Source: JAZKAR01 sp040389065 (GTDB taxonomy: Bacteria > Pseudomonadota > Gammaproteobacteria > Burkholderiales > Casimicrobiaceae). Taken from it: a DNA stretch of 64,000 bases. Both the position numbers and the translations under genes were made by a program. How positions within the stretch are numbered: position 1 is the first letter of the stretch; each line of letters starts with the position of its first letter. The notes below the pieces were generated by a model, which was not told the DNA's origin, ran no database searches, and saw nothing but the letters and a program-made list of their open reading frames with translations. The stretch spans positions 124,001 through 188,000 of the forward strand of contig JAZKAR010000023.1 of NCBI GenBank assembly GCA_040389065.1, written 5' to 3'. Positions 1-8,047 of the stretch are shown here, piece by piece.

Positions 1-2
1 TC

Positions 3-1010
3 TCATTTTTAGAAGATGAGCAATCTACTACGAGTAGTGTTAAGCATCATGCTAAGCCGCGTACATTAGCGCGAGCTCGTCAAGAACCTATGATCCCCTT
101 GCCTTCTCAACCCTCTGAAGCACTTCAAGCATTAAGCCAAGCTTTGCCTAAAAACTTGTATTTAGGTACATCCTCTTGGAGTTCGCCAGGATGGAAAGGA
201 ATCGTTTATGCTGAACATTATGATGATAAAACGCTCTCACAACGTGGTCTCAGCGCTTACTCACAACATCCTTTATTAAATTGCGTGAGCATTGATCGCA
301 GCTTTTACGCTCCAGTTAATCAGGCCACCTTCCAACAGTATGCAGATCAAGTGCCCGATACCTTTCGATTTGTTGTGAAAGCCCCTTCTAGTCTTTTATC
401 TCCTACTAGTTATAAAAAACATGTTCTAAACCCCGATTATTTGAATCCTGATCAAGCCGAAGCAATTTTTTTTAAGCCCCTGCTTGCGTTAGGAAAAAAA
501 TTAGGCTGGGCGTTATTACAATGCCCTCCCTTGCCAGAATCAGAGCTTAAAACTCCAAAACGATTTTATGAAGGCTTAAGCTGCCTCCTTGAAAGAGCGC
601 AAGCATATTCATTGCCAGTTATGGTAGAAGTACGTGATCGTGCATTGCTTACGCATGAATTAGTGGAACACTTAATTGACCATCAAGCACGCTTATGTTT
701 AAGCCTTCATCCCCGGCTGCCTGGGCTACCTGCCCAATTTCGTATTCAAGCTGCGTTACCCCCTGGCCCTCTTTTTATTCGCTGGAACCTTAATCGCCAA
801 CTAAGTTATATGGGTGCTAAAGAAAGGTATGCGCCGTTTAATCAACGCTTAGACCCTGATGAAGAAGCGCAAGAGTATCTAGCGCTCCATATTCGCCAGC
901 ACCTCCAAACGCAACAAGATGTATGGGTATTAGCGAATAATAAAGCGGAGGGATGCTCCCCACTAACCCTTGAGGCTCTTGCTCAAAAGCTAGTTGCCCA
1001 ACATGCCTAA
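3..1010 (+). CDS. DUF72 (YecE-like) protein, 5' end outside window
   Basis: The product belongs to the DUF72 family, TIM-barrel-like proteins of unknown function. Seen: the family opening YLGTSSWSSPGW shortly after an internal ATG at 90, the central VEVRDR strand, the FIRWNLN stretch and the C-terminal NNKAEGCSPLT motif typical of the family end. The ATG at 90 has no Shine-Dalgarno sequence, and the frame stays open upstream of it to base 3 with 29 polar and basic codons, so the true start is probably left of the window and the protein carries an N-terminal linker. Family membership is secure from the motifs; biochemical role is not known. It reads away from the left edge and the next large gene starts 670 bases downstream. 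Confidence 0.85.
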   Translation, partial: SFLEDEQSTTSSVKHHAKPRTLARARQEPMIPLPSQPSEALQALSQALPKNLYLGTSSWSSPGWKGIVYAEHYDDKTLSQRGLSAYSQHPLLNCVSIDRSFYAPVNQATFQQYADQVPDTFRFVVKAPSSLLSPTSYKKHVLNPDYLNPDQAEAIFFKPLLALGKKLGWALLQCPPLPESELKTPKRFYEGLSCLLERAQAYSLPVMVEVRDRALLTHELVEHLIDHQARLCLSLHPRLPGLPAQFRIQAALPPGPLFIRWNLNRQLSYMGAKERYAPFNQRLDPDEEAQEYLALHIRQHLQTQQDVWVLANNKAEGCSPLTLEALAQKLVAQHA

Positions 1011-1012
1011 TT

Positions 1013-1180
1013 ATGCTTTTTAGTAAGGAATTATCTAAATCTGATAGTTGGTGTCGAAATAAGGAAATCGACGAAAATTTAAAGAAGCTTGTTGTTACCT
1101 ACCGACTAGCAATTCAAGCGATTAATTCCTTCAAAAAAGGTATCTATCCTGGTAATTTGGTTCAGCTAAAACCTATTTAA
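1013..1180 (+). CDS. Small 55-residue ORF of unknown function
   Basis: An ATG two bases after the DUF72 stop opens a 55-codon frame. The product is mixed charged and hydrophobic, with a possible amphipathic helix (KKLVVTYRLAIQAINSF) and the C-terminus GNLVQLKPI. There is no convincing Shine-Dalgarno sequence other than what translational coupling could provide. It may be a real small protein, or the 3' remnant of a longer decayed gene. I do not recognise it. Confidence 0.25.
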   Translation: MLFSKELSKSDSWCRNKEIDENLKKLVVTYRLAIQAINSFKKGIYPGNLVQLKPI

Positions 1181-1679
1181 GTTGTCTGTTGTTATTTTCC
1201 ACAAACAATAATACGATTTTTATACGATTTTTTAGCTCAACGCTTTTAGAAAGCATTACCAGTTTTTTTTCTAAGTTTTATTTGTCTTGTTGTATTTAAA
1301 AAGCGCTCTAATAACAGCAAGATAGAATTTTATACGTCTTTTCTTTAGCTAAACTTGACCTTATTTAGTCTTTATAGCAACTCCTTTTATACAACAAATA
1401 CTTTATACTTTTTCAGAAAAGTAATTATGTTTTGCATTTCACTCTTAATAGTCTTGATGTAAACTCTTCTAAAACTCGATAAACTTTACTGCTAGTATTT
1501 AGATTAATTTGGGCAGGACGCTAGCAGCGCCGCCAGTGTTAACTGAGCTGCTAAATTTTTTAGCAGCTCATAAATATTTATTTTATCATCACCAATTTTA
1601 TCAAAAGGCTTACAATACTTAACAATTAAAAAGCAATACCTATCTTTTAAGGAAACTTGTTATCGTTAATGGATTATGA
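1181..1679. other. AT-rich intergenic region
   Basis: About 500 bases with no credible coding frame, dominated by A/T runs. The only clear structure is the hairpin at 1544-1570. The promoter of the downstream hybrid kinase probably lies here, but I cannot single out -35/-10 boxes with confidence. Confidence 0.5.
1544..1570. terminator. Perfect 12-bp hairpin with T-rich flank
   Basis: TGAGCTGCTAAA (1544-1555) is exactly complementary to 1559-1570 around a 3-base loop, followed by an A/T-rich run. It could end transcription arriving from the left, or fold in the leader of the kinase gene 110 bases downstream. Distance from the upstream ORFs (over 360 bases) makes the terminator role uncertain. 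Confidence 0.45.
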
Positions 1680-4205
1680 ATGACAGCAAACGCTACTGAA
1701 ACTGAAAGCTTTCTTCGTCTTATCCTAGACTCGACAATTGAAGGATTTTATTCAATCGACACGCACGGTTATACAACCGCGTGCAATGCCGCTTTCTTGC
1801 ATATGCTTGGCTATACTTCTGCTGATGAAGTGATTGGTCAAAAAGTGCATCGTCAAATTCATCGCTTTCATTCTGATGGATCAATCTATAATCTCGATGA
1901 ATGTCCCATTTATCTATCCGCAACGAAAGGATTAAAAAAACATATACGCAATGAGTTATTCTTTCGTAAAGATGGCACAAGCTTTCCCGCAGACTATCAA
2001 ACGCTACCCTTTGTTGAGGATAATATTCTTAAGGGTGCAATTTGCACATTTATGGATATTAGCGAGTGGGTGAAAAAAGAAGAAACATTAACGAACCTTC
2101 AAAACCTTACACATGACTACGCTGAGCGTATTCATTTAGCCCTTAACTCAGGCGCAGTCGTTGGCACATGGGTATGGGATATCCTCAACGATGAAGTAAT
2201 AGGCGACGAACGATTTGTAAGCACCTTTTTTGTGAACACCCCATCGCAGCCCATACCTTTTTCAAAAATCGCTGAACATATTCACCCTGATGATCTCCCT
2301 AAGGTTAAAGAACATATTAACGAGACTCTAGCGAATGGCACACCTTATCGTACAGAATATCGTATACGTAAACATACCGTTTCTAAAAAAAATGATAGTA
2401 GCGCTTGGTTGTGGGTTGAAGCCAGCGGTGTAGTTGAAAAAGATGAACAGGGCAAACCTTTTCGCTTCCCTGGTATTTTGATCGATATTGACGCTCGCAA
2501 ACAAATCGAAAAAGATCTGCGTGCACTAAACGATACGCTTGAAGTTCGAGTCGCTGAACGTACAGCACAGTTAGCTGCAAAAGAGGCGCGGTTACGTACT
2601 ATTTTTGAAACCAGCTATCAATTTCAAGGATTGCTAACACTTGAAGGTATCTTACTAGATGCCAATACAACGTCACTTTCTGCAATCAATGCTAGCCTTG
2701 AAGACGTGATCGGTAAGCCATTTTGGGCTACCCCATGGTTTTCTGAAACACCGGATATGTCTGATCAAGTGCGTGAGTTAATTCCATTAGTGGCTAAAGG
2801 CGAAACACTGCGCCGGGAAATCACACTTATTTTACCCACAGGCCAACGTGCTTTTGATTTTTCATTACGCCCTATTCGTAATGAAACAGGCCAGGTTATT
2901 GCTATTGTTCCCGAAGCAGTAGAACTTACCGGGCAACGTCTAGCGCAACAAGAGTTACGCGAGCTTCGTGAAAATCTCACGCAATGGATTGAATTACAAA
3001 CAAAAGATCTGGTAGATGCAAAAGAGCAAGCTGAAGCAGCAAACTTTGCAAAAACTGAGTTTTTAGCAAATATGAGCCATGAGATTCGCACTCCGATGAA
3101 TGCAATTATGGGGCTAGCTAATATTCTCGCGCTTAGCTCACCGCTGACGCCTAAACAACAAGAGTTTATTCAAACCCTCCAGCTTAGTGCAAATGCGCTG
3201 CTATCGCTTATCAACGATTTATTAGATATTGCTAAAATTGAATCACAAAGTGTCGAGCTGGAATGTACTCCTTTTCATGTGCCAGAATTGCTAAATGAAG
3301 TTGTCAGCATGATGGCAGTACGCGCCAAGGAAAAACATCTTAATATTGAGTCAATCATTCAATGCGGATGTTTAAATGAACGTTTGTTCATGGGCGACCC
3401 AGGCCGCTTAAGGCAAATATTGTTAAATTTATGTAGTAACGCTATTAAATTCACTGAAAAAGGTAATATAAGTATTACCGTATCATGCAAGCCCACTGCC
3501 GATGCAGAAGTCGAAGACCTTATCTTGAGCGTAGCCGATAGCGGCATTGGTATCGCCCCTGATAAACTTGATACTATTTTTTATAAATTTGTTCAAGCAG
3601 ACTCTTCAATTAATCGCCGGTATGGAGGCACAGGTCTGGGGCTGGCCATCACCAAAACGCTTATTGAATTAATGAGCGGAACAATTACAGTTAAAAGTAA
3701 ACCTAATGAAGGTTCAACATTTACAGTAACACTTCCTCTAAAACGTACAACCATGAGCGCAAGCAATAGAGAAAAAACAGATTTAGCAGCACCACTTGAT
3801 GAAACATCCACCGCTCCTGCAAACGGCCCTCGTATATTATTGGTAGAAGATAACCCTGCCAATGTTTTAGTTGCAACCTGTTTTCTTGAAAATTTTGGTT
3901 ATACCTATGATGTTGCAGGTACAGGTATTGAAGCTCTTGAATTCTTTCAAGGCACAAAAAAATATGCAGCGGTACTGATGGATGTACAGATGCCAGGAAT
4001 GAACGGCTATGAAGCCACATTAAAAATAAGAGAGCTCGAAGAAAAAACAGGCCAGCCCAGAATACCTATTTTAGGAATGACTGCCCATGCCCTCGCTGGC
4101 GATCGCGAGCGTTGTTTAAGTGTAGGAATGGATGATTACATTGCCAAACCATTTAACCCTGAAAAACTTAAAGAGCAAATTAGCCAGGCTATTATTTATG
4201 CATAA
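1680..4205 (+). CDS. Hybrid sensor histidine kinase, PAS-PAS-PAS-HisKA-HATPase-REC
   Basis: A soluble hybrid two-component kinase of 841 residues without membrane segments. In order: a PAS domain at about 5-125, a second PAS with a PAC-like tail (WVEASGVV, GILIDI) at about 150-275, a coiled coil (ALNDTLEVRVAERTAQLAAK), a third PAS at about 305-425, another coiled coil, then HisKA with the H-box FLANMSHEIRTPMN (phosphorylated His467), HATPase with N-box (LNLCSNAIKFTEKG), G1 (DSGIGI) and G2 (GGTGLGLAI), and a C-terminal receiver with LLVEDN and phospho-acceptor Asp768 in LMDVQMPGM. All catalytic boxes are intact, so it should be an active phosphorelay kinase sensing a cytoplasmic cue. The start is uncertain: AAGGA at 1649 is 27 bases upstream of ATG 1680. 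No partner Hpt or regulator is adjacent. Confidence 0.93.
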   Translation: MTANATETESFLRLILDSTIEGFYSIDTHGYTTACNAAFLHMLGYTSADEVIGQKVHRQIHRFHSDGSIYNLDECPIYLSATKGLKKHIRNELFFRKDGTSFPADYQTLPFVEDNILKGAICTFMDISEWVKKEETLTNLQNLTHDYAERIHLALNSGAVVGTWVWDILNDEVIGDERFVSTFFVNTPSQPIPFSKIAEHIHPDDLPKVKEHINETLANGTPYRTEYRIRKHTVSKKNDSSAWLWVEASGVVEKDEQGKPFRFPGILIDIDARKQIEKDLRALNDTLEVRVAERTAQLAAKEARLRTIFETSYQFQGLLTLEGILLDANTTSLSAINASLEDVIGKPFWATPWFSETPDMSDQVRELIPLVAKGETLRREITLILPTGQRAFDFSLRPIRNETGQVIAIVPEAVELTGQRLAQQELRELRENLTQWIELQTKDLVDAKEQAEAANFAKTEFLANMSHEIRTPMNAIMGLANILALSSPLTPKQQEFIQTLQLSANALLSLINDLLDIAKIESQSVELECTPFHVPELLNEVVSMMAVRAKEKHLNIESIIQCGCLNERLFMGDPGRLRQILLNLCSNAIKFTEKGNISITVSCKPTADAEVEDLILSVADSGIGIAPDKLDTIFYKFVQADSSINRRYGGTGLGLAITKTLIELMSGTITVKSKPNEGSTFTVTLPLKRTTMSASNREKTDLAAPLDETSTAPANGPRILLVEDNPANVLVATCFLENFGYTYDVAGTGIEALEFFQGTKKYAAVLMDVQMPGMNGYEATLKIRELEEKTGQPRIPILGMTAHALAGDRERCLSVGMDDYIAKPFNPEKLKEQISQAIIYA

Positions 4206-4329
4206 AGGCCTCATTCACCTTTTAATTTTAAGCAATGCATACCGACAGGCTTTTTTTTTGTTATTCTTAACAGCTATTGATACGCCCTAAATGCCAAAGA
4301 GCCTATACCAGAAGTCATAACTAAACCCT

Positions 4330-4410
4330 TTAGAAGTTACCCATTCGGGTATCTGCGTAATAGCAAAATGCCTACTCTCTATCCTGTCTTTAAGTGCATG
4401 TAACTTCTAA
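4330..4410. repeat. Short inverted-repeat element, copy 1 (81 bp)
   Basis: Bounded by perfect 11-bp terminal inverted repeats, TTAGAAGTTAC at 4330-4340 and its complement at 4400-4410. The same ends bound the elements at 28113-28244 and 55191-55295. The interior is shorter and more diverged than in those copies. It lies between the kinase gene and the flavodoxin gene; MITE-like or structured-RNA repeat. Confidence 0.6.
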
Positions 4411-4456
4411 CCTTAATGCTATACAGAAAATATTTATTTACTCGCTGGAGACTCTT

Positions 4457-5026
4457 ATGACAAAGATTGCTATTGTTTACCACAGTGGTTATGGTCACAC
4501 TAAAAAAACGGCTGAAGCTGTACATGAAGGTGTGGTTGCCGCAGATACCGAAGCAACGCTTTACCCTATTGATGAGCAAGGAAATATTTCAGATGAAAAC
4601 TGGATAGCGCTAGCAGCCGCTGATGCTATTATTTTTGGCTCACCTACCTATATGGGCAGTGTCTCGTGGCAATTTAAAAAGTTTGCTGATGCAAGCTCTA
4701 AACCTTGGTTTGGGCAAGTTTGGAAAGACAAAATCGCCGCAGGGTTTACAAACTCAGCCTCTATGAATGGTGATAAACATTCTACCTTGCACTATTTAAT
4801 TACATTAGCGATGCAACACGGTATGGTTTGGGTAGGTTCAGGCATGATGCCAGCCAACAGCAAAGCGGCTCAACGCAACGACATAAACTATTTAGGTTCT
4901 TTTGCTGGCCTAATGACTCAAGCGCCTTCTGACTCGACACCAGAAGAAGGCCCTTTATACGGCGATTTAGAAACTGCTAGGCAATTTGGCACACGAATAG
5001 CTGAATATACTAAAAAGCAACGATAA
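4457..5026 (+). CDS. Flavodoxin-like NAD(P)H oxidoreductase family protein
   Basis: A 189-residue FMN-binding flavodoxin-fold protein related to the WrbA/NAD(P)H-dependent quinone oxidoreductase group. Seen: the N-terminal phosphate-binding loop YHSGYGHTKKTAE, the FGSPTYMGSVSWQFKKF segment that lines the flavin ring, and TNSASMNGDKHSTL followed by MVWVG. The start at ATG 4457 is chosen because CTGGAG lies 7 bases upstream and the family begins directly with TKIAIVYHS; the in-frame ATG at 4394 would add an unrelated leader overlapping the repeat element. It is monocistronic and ends at the strong hairpin 5135-5170. Likely cytoplasmic quinone or flavin reductase activity; substrate unknown. Confidence 0.88.
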   Translation: MTKIAIVYHSGYGHTKKTAEAVHEGVVAADTEATLYPIDEQGNISDENWIALAAADAIIFGSPTYMGSVSWQFKKFADASSKPWFGQVWKDKIAAGFTNSASMNGDKHSTLHYLITLAMQHGMVWVGSGMMPANSKAAQRNDINYLGSFAGLMTQAPSDSTPEEGPLYGDLETARQFGTRIAEYTKKQR

Positions 5027-5134
5027 GTTTTCTATACTCTCAGCGTTTTGCTTTTTATTAACAATGAGGCGGTAGGAGCGGCTTGAAACCTAAGGCTATA
5101 CTAAATGCCTTCTGATATCAAGACGCTTTAAAAC

Positions 5135-5170
5135 AACACCACCGCTCAATTATTATTGAGCGGTGGTGTT
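5135..5170. terminator. Bidirectional terminator shared by convergent genes
   Basis: A perfect 15-bp stem (AACACCACCGCTCAA at 5135-5149, complement at 5156-5170) with loop TTATTA, T residues on the + side and A residues before the left arm that become a T-run on the - strand. It ends both the flavodoxin gene and ugpQ. The ugpQ stop codon lies in the loop and the right arm encodes its last residues. Confidence 0.85.
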
Positions 5171-6025
5171 TTGCTCATTGCCTTTCATTGCTTTAAGTGC
5201 TTTGGGCACTCTCGGTGATACTATTCCCGTAGATAGCCGTTCTTCTTTACTTGAAAACTCAGAAAAAATATCCAAGCGATCTGTACAAAAACTATCTACT
5301 TGCCAATCGATTAGTTCTTTGGCTCGATCAAGATCATTTACTGTATAGCAAAATAGCCGATATCCTTGGCCCTTAATAGCTTTAGCCTGTGCTTTTGTCA
5401 AATGCTGATGATTACAATGTATAGAGAGGCACTCTAACCGCTCTGCATGATACTGCCATGCATCGGGTAAGCGACTAAATAAAATGCCTCGTGGCAACTG
5501 AGGTGCAACCTCATAGGCAGCCTCTAAGGCTTCTAATGAAAATGAAGAAAATAATGGAAGAGGCTGTAAAGAAGGATGCGCAGCACAAAATTGAGCCACA
5601 CTTTCTGCCACACTTTTGCCAGTTGCACACTCGAATCCTTCTACCGGTTTAATTTCAACATTCATCATTATATTTTTCTGATAGCAAAATAACAAAACTT
5701 CTGCCAAGGTTGGAATACGCTCTCCAATAAAAGGAGAGCTTTCATCGCGCTTAAACCAAGCACCTGCATCATAATTTTTTAATTGTTGTAATGAGAAGTT
5801 CGCAATAGAGCCTTGCCCCGAAATTGTTCGCCCCAGCTGCGGGTCATGCATCAAGATAGCGATCGCATCTTGGGTTAACATAGTATCAAACTCAACTGCC
5901 TTAAAACCTAGCTCGTATCCTATTTGCATCGCTGCTAATGTATTTTCTGGGGCTAGTACCCCTGCTCCTCTATGGGCAAAAATAACAGGATAAGGCCAAG
6001 CGTGCTCCGATGATTGGCGTACCAT
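5153..6025 (-). CDS. ugpQ: Glycerophosphodiester phosphodiesterase
   Basis: Hydrolyses glycerophosphodiesters to glycerol-3-phosphate and an alcohol (GDPD family, TIM barrel, metal dependent). Seen: the signature FAHRGAGVLAPENTLAAM with the catalytic His-Arg and metal-binding Glu, then VEFDTMLTQD and the second catalytic His in LMHDPQLGRT, the central MNVEIKP, and a C-terminal SIHCNHQHLT...LFCYTVND block. No signal peptide, so it is the cytoplasmic UgpQ type rather than periplasmic GlpQ. At 290 residues it is some 40 longer than typical UgpQ; the extra part is a low-complexity C-terminal tail (about residues 255-290). No ugp transporter genes are adjacent. Convergent with the flavodoxin gene, sharing its terminator. 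Confidence 0.92.
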   Translation of the reverse strand: MVRQSSEHAWPYPVIFAHRGAGVLAPENTLAAMQIGYELGFKAVEFDTMLTQDAIAILMHDPQLGRTISGQGSIANFSLQQLKNYDAGAWFKRDESSPFIGERIPTLAEVLLFCYQKNIMMNVEIKPVEGFECATGKSVAESVAQFCAAHPSLQPLPLFSSFSLEALEAAYEVAPQLPRGILFSRLPDAWQYHAERLECLSIHCNHQHLTKAQAKAIKGQGYRLFCYTVNDLDRAKELIDWQVDSFCTDRLDIFSEFSSKEERLSTGIVSPRVPKALKAMKGNEQNTTAQ

Positions 6026-6581
6026 TCTTATTCCACTTTCATCATCTATCTGAGATTATTAGTAAGTACAATGTTTGTATACATTTATGAATACCTACTA
6101 ACCCCTTATTTATTTTACTTACCTTATTAACATTAGAAGTTAATGTTCTATCTTACATAGCTTTATAGCATCTTTCATTTACCGTGTGTTTCATAATCAT
6201 TAATGTTACTCAACCACATGCGCTAATCAGCTTTTTATTTTTTGCGAAAAGCACGTTTTTACCAATTCCCTTCTAAAACTCCCTTTGCACCATATGTATT
6301 TCTACCTAGATTTGTTTTTTTATTTGCACTTTAACAACAAAAAAATCTTTAATTTTCAACAAGATAAAAATTTACAAAAAATTTCGTTTTAATTTCGTTC
6401 AAATTCGTTTGATTTGTGATTTTTTATTTGTTATGATCCCTAGGGTCATTGTTTTGAATGCGTTTAATTTAGAAAAAAATCTTAAAAAACCTCTCTCACT
6501 TCATCCAAAAACTCACATACATTTATCTTAAAAAAAGGTCACACAATGACTCAGAAATTGTTTAATACCAGGAGAAATAAA
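6026..6581. other. AT-rich divergent intergenic region
   Basis: A 556-base gap between ugpQ and the divergent DadA-like gene, very A/T-rich, with no convincing ORF before ATG 6546. It must hold both promoters. It contains the phased repeats at 6381-6409 and a near-palindrome TGATCCCTAGGGTCA at about 6434-6449. Confidence 0.5.
6381..6409 (+). promoter_or_regulatory. Three phased ATTTCGTT direct repeats
   Basis: ATTTCGTT occurs at 6381-6388 and 6392-6399 and as AATTCGTT at 6402-6409, i.e. every 10-11 bases, one helical turn. Such phasing upstream of a gene suggests a cooperative regulator site or a bent A-tract. The regulator is unknown. Confidence 0.4.
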
Positions 6582-7220
6582 ATGAGAGTTATTATGTTAG
6601 GTTCAGAATTAATTAATCTTTCAACCGCTAACTATTTAGCTGAAGCGGGTTATGAAATTACTGTTATTGAAAATTTAAGCGAAAAAAATTCGAAAAAAAA
6701 TTTACTTCAATTCCCCGTAGAAAATCATCTTTTCCTAAATACCATTGAAAATAATCTAGCACATGCAGGTGTAAATTTTAGATATGAGTGTAAGGTAGTA
6801 AAATTTATTACCGAAGGTAAAATCATACGCGCCATTTCGATCATTAATGAATACAATGAACCTGAAATTTTATTCGCTGATCGCTTTATTGCAGCAGTAG
6901 ATTACAGAAATCATAGCATTCTTAAAACCTTGGGAATTTACTCACCCTCACAATTTAAACCTTTTAATAATGAGCCATTCCGCAATCCTCTTATCGGAAG
7001 AAGCTATTATACGAACTTATATTTAAGTGTAGGACAAAGCATTATTGGTATGAATGCAGTTTCTCAATCAGGAAAATTTCTAGCAGATTTTATTTATAAT
7101 CCTTCTGAAATAAAATTTCCTCCTCAAGAGAGCTTTTTAGAACGCACGTTATCAAACATTATTCCTTTTTACTCATCATTATCAGCAAGCATTCAACGTT
7201 TTTTTGGTAACGCGATATAA
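6582..7220 (+). CDS. Shrunken DadA-like (D-amino acid dehydrogenase family) protein
   Basis: A 212-residue protein that aligns to the two ends and the middle of DadA but is half its usual length (about 420). Seen: the N-terminus MRVIMLGSELINLSTANYLAEAG matches the DadA Rossmann start, but the FAD-binding GxGxxG is lost (G-S-E-L-I-N). Next, HAGVNFRYECKVVKF...FADRFIAA matches the central substrate/FAD strand region, and PLIGRSYYTNLYLSVGQ plus SQSGKFLADFI matches the C-terminal FAD-contacting block. Two internal segments appear to be deleted in frame. AGGAGA at 6570-6575 places the start at ATG 6582; an upstream ATG at 6546 is also in frame. AT-rich and diverged, yet open. It may be a decaying gene or a repurposed non-enzymatic protein. 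Confidence 0.6.
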   Translation: MRVIMLGSELINLSTANYLAEAGYEITVIENLSEKNSKKNLLQFPVENHLFLNTIENNLAHAGVNFRYECKVVKFITEGKIIRAISIINEYNEPEILFADRFIAAVDYRNHSILKTLGIYSPSQFKPFNNEPFRNPLIGRSYYTNLYLSVGQSIIGMNAVSQSGKFLADFIYNPSEIKFPPQESFLERTLSNIIPFYSSLSASIQRFFGNAI

Positions 7221-7271
7221 CCCAACTTTAGAAAAGCTGCTAATCTCATGTTTAAACTACTTAAATTCTTG

Positions 7272-7307
7272 CATGATACAACGCTTTCTTATATGCGTTG
7301 TATCATG
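7272..7307. terminator. Perfect 13-bp hairpin downstream of DadA-like gene
   Basis: CATGATACAACGC (7272-7284) pairs exactly with 7295-7307 around a 10-base loop, 51 bases after the stop of the DadA-like gene. The run of A/T that follows is not a clean T-tract, so it may stop or stabilise the transcript. Confidence 0.5.
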
Positions 7308-7587
7308 TAATGTATAAAAAATTTATTTCATAGACGTTTTTTTATACATTATTTATTTCAATAGCATGAGTAAACATATCATTTACTCTTAATTTTAGGA
7401 ATACTTAAGCTTTATTTAAACTCATTTATAACAAATCAAGCCCTTTAAGCAAAACTGTTGAACGTTATCATCGCCATAATAATTGATTAAAAACCAATCA
7501 CATTGTTCGAATATTATTTTTAACTTTCTTATCGATGCTTTGTTATTGATGCTTATTGATATAATAACCGCAACATTTTATGAGATT

Positions 7588-7636
7588 AGGTATTAAACAT
7601 TTTTTCTTTAATACTTTGAAAAAAATCTAAATACCT
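7588..7636. repeat. Imperfect 49-base inverted repeat
   Basis: AGGTATTAAACATTTTTTC pairs, with a few mismatches, with the segment ending ATCTAAATACCT. Very A/T-rich. Function unknown; could be a weak structured element in non-coding DNA. Confidence 0.3.
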
Positions 7637-7905
7637 TGTAAAATGCTCATCCCGAATTTAGGATTCAAACTTACACCCTTAAATTGAGGCCGTTGTTTTC
7701 TGAGAATTTCAGCTTACCCTAATCTAAGCCAATGTCACTAAACTTTGACTATGCCACTCTGATAAGCGAACTCTTTACAAGGGAAAGTAGCCAGAGATAA
7801 AGATGTTCTGCCTCAGTGTTTGAATTGAATACACAAATAGTATGGGCTTTGATACACATAACTTAACAGCCTTTATAAACTTATGCATCGCAGGCAAGTT
7901 TTAAA

Positions 7906-8016
7906 GGTTATACCAAATGTTAGATTTTTATTCTGCTCTGGTTCTTCTCTTGGGCTAAAGACTCAAATGAACCATTGAGTAAATAGAATATGAAGAACAA
8001 ATGGTATTCAATAACC
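7906..8016. repeat. Imperfect inverted repeat upstream of sugar kinase
   Basis: GGTTATACCAAATGTT at the left end matches the complement of AACAAATGGTATTCAATAACC at the right end, apart from a 5-base insertion and small mismatches. Inner blocks (ATTCT, CTGGTTC against the complement of GAACCATTGAG) also pair. The 111-base element ends 31 bases before the kinase start, so it covers the expected promoter. Confidence 0.4.
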
Positions 8017-8047
8017 ATGCAACATTACTAGTGGAGCGTTTTAAAAC

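Larger units (their letters stand above)
7221..8047. other. 827-base intergenic region rich in palindromes
   Basis: No credible CDS. It holds three inverted-repeat structures listed separately (7272-7307, 7588-7636, 7906-8016). GGAG at 8033-8036 is the ribosome binding site of the PfkB kinase. The interior could contain an unrecognisable gene remnant, but I see no motif. Confidence 0.5.
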
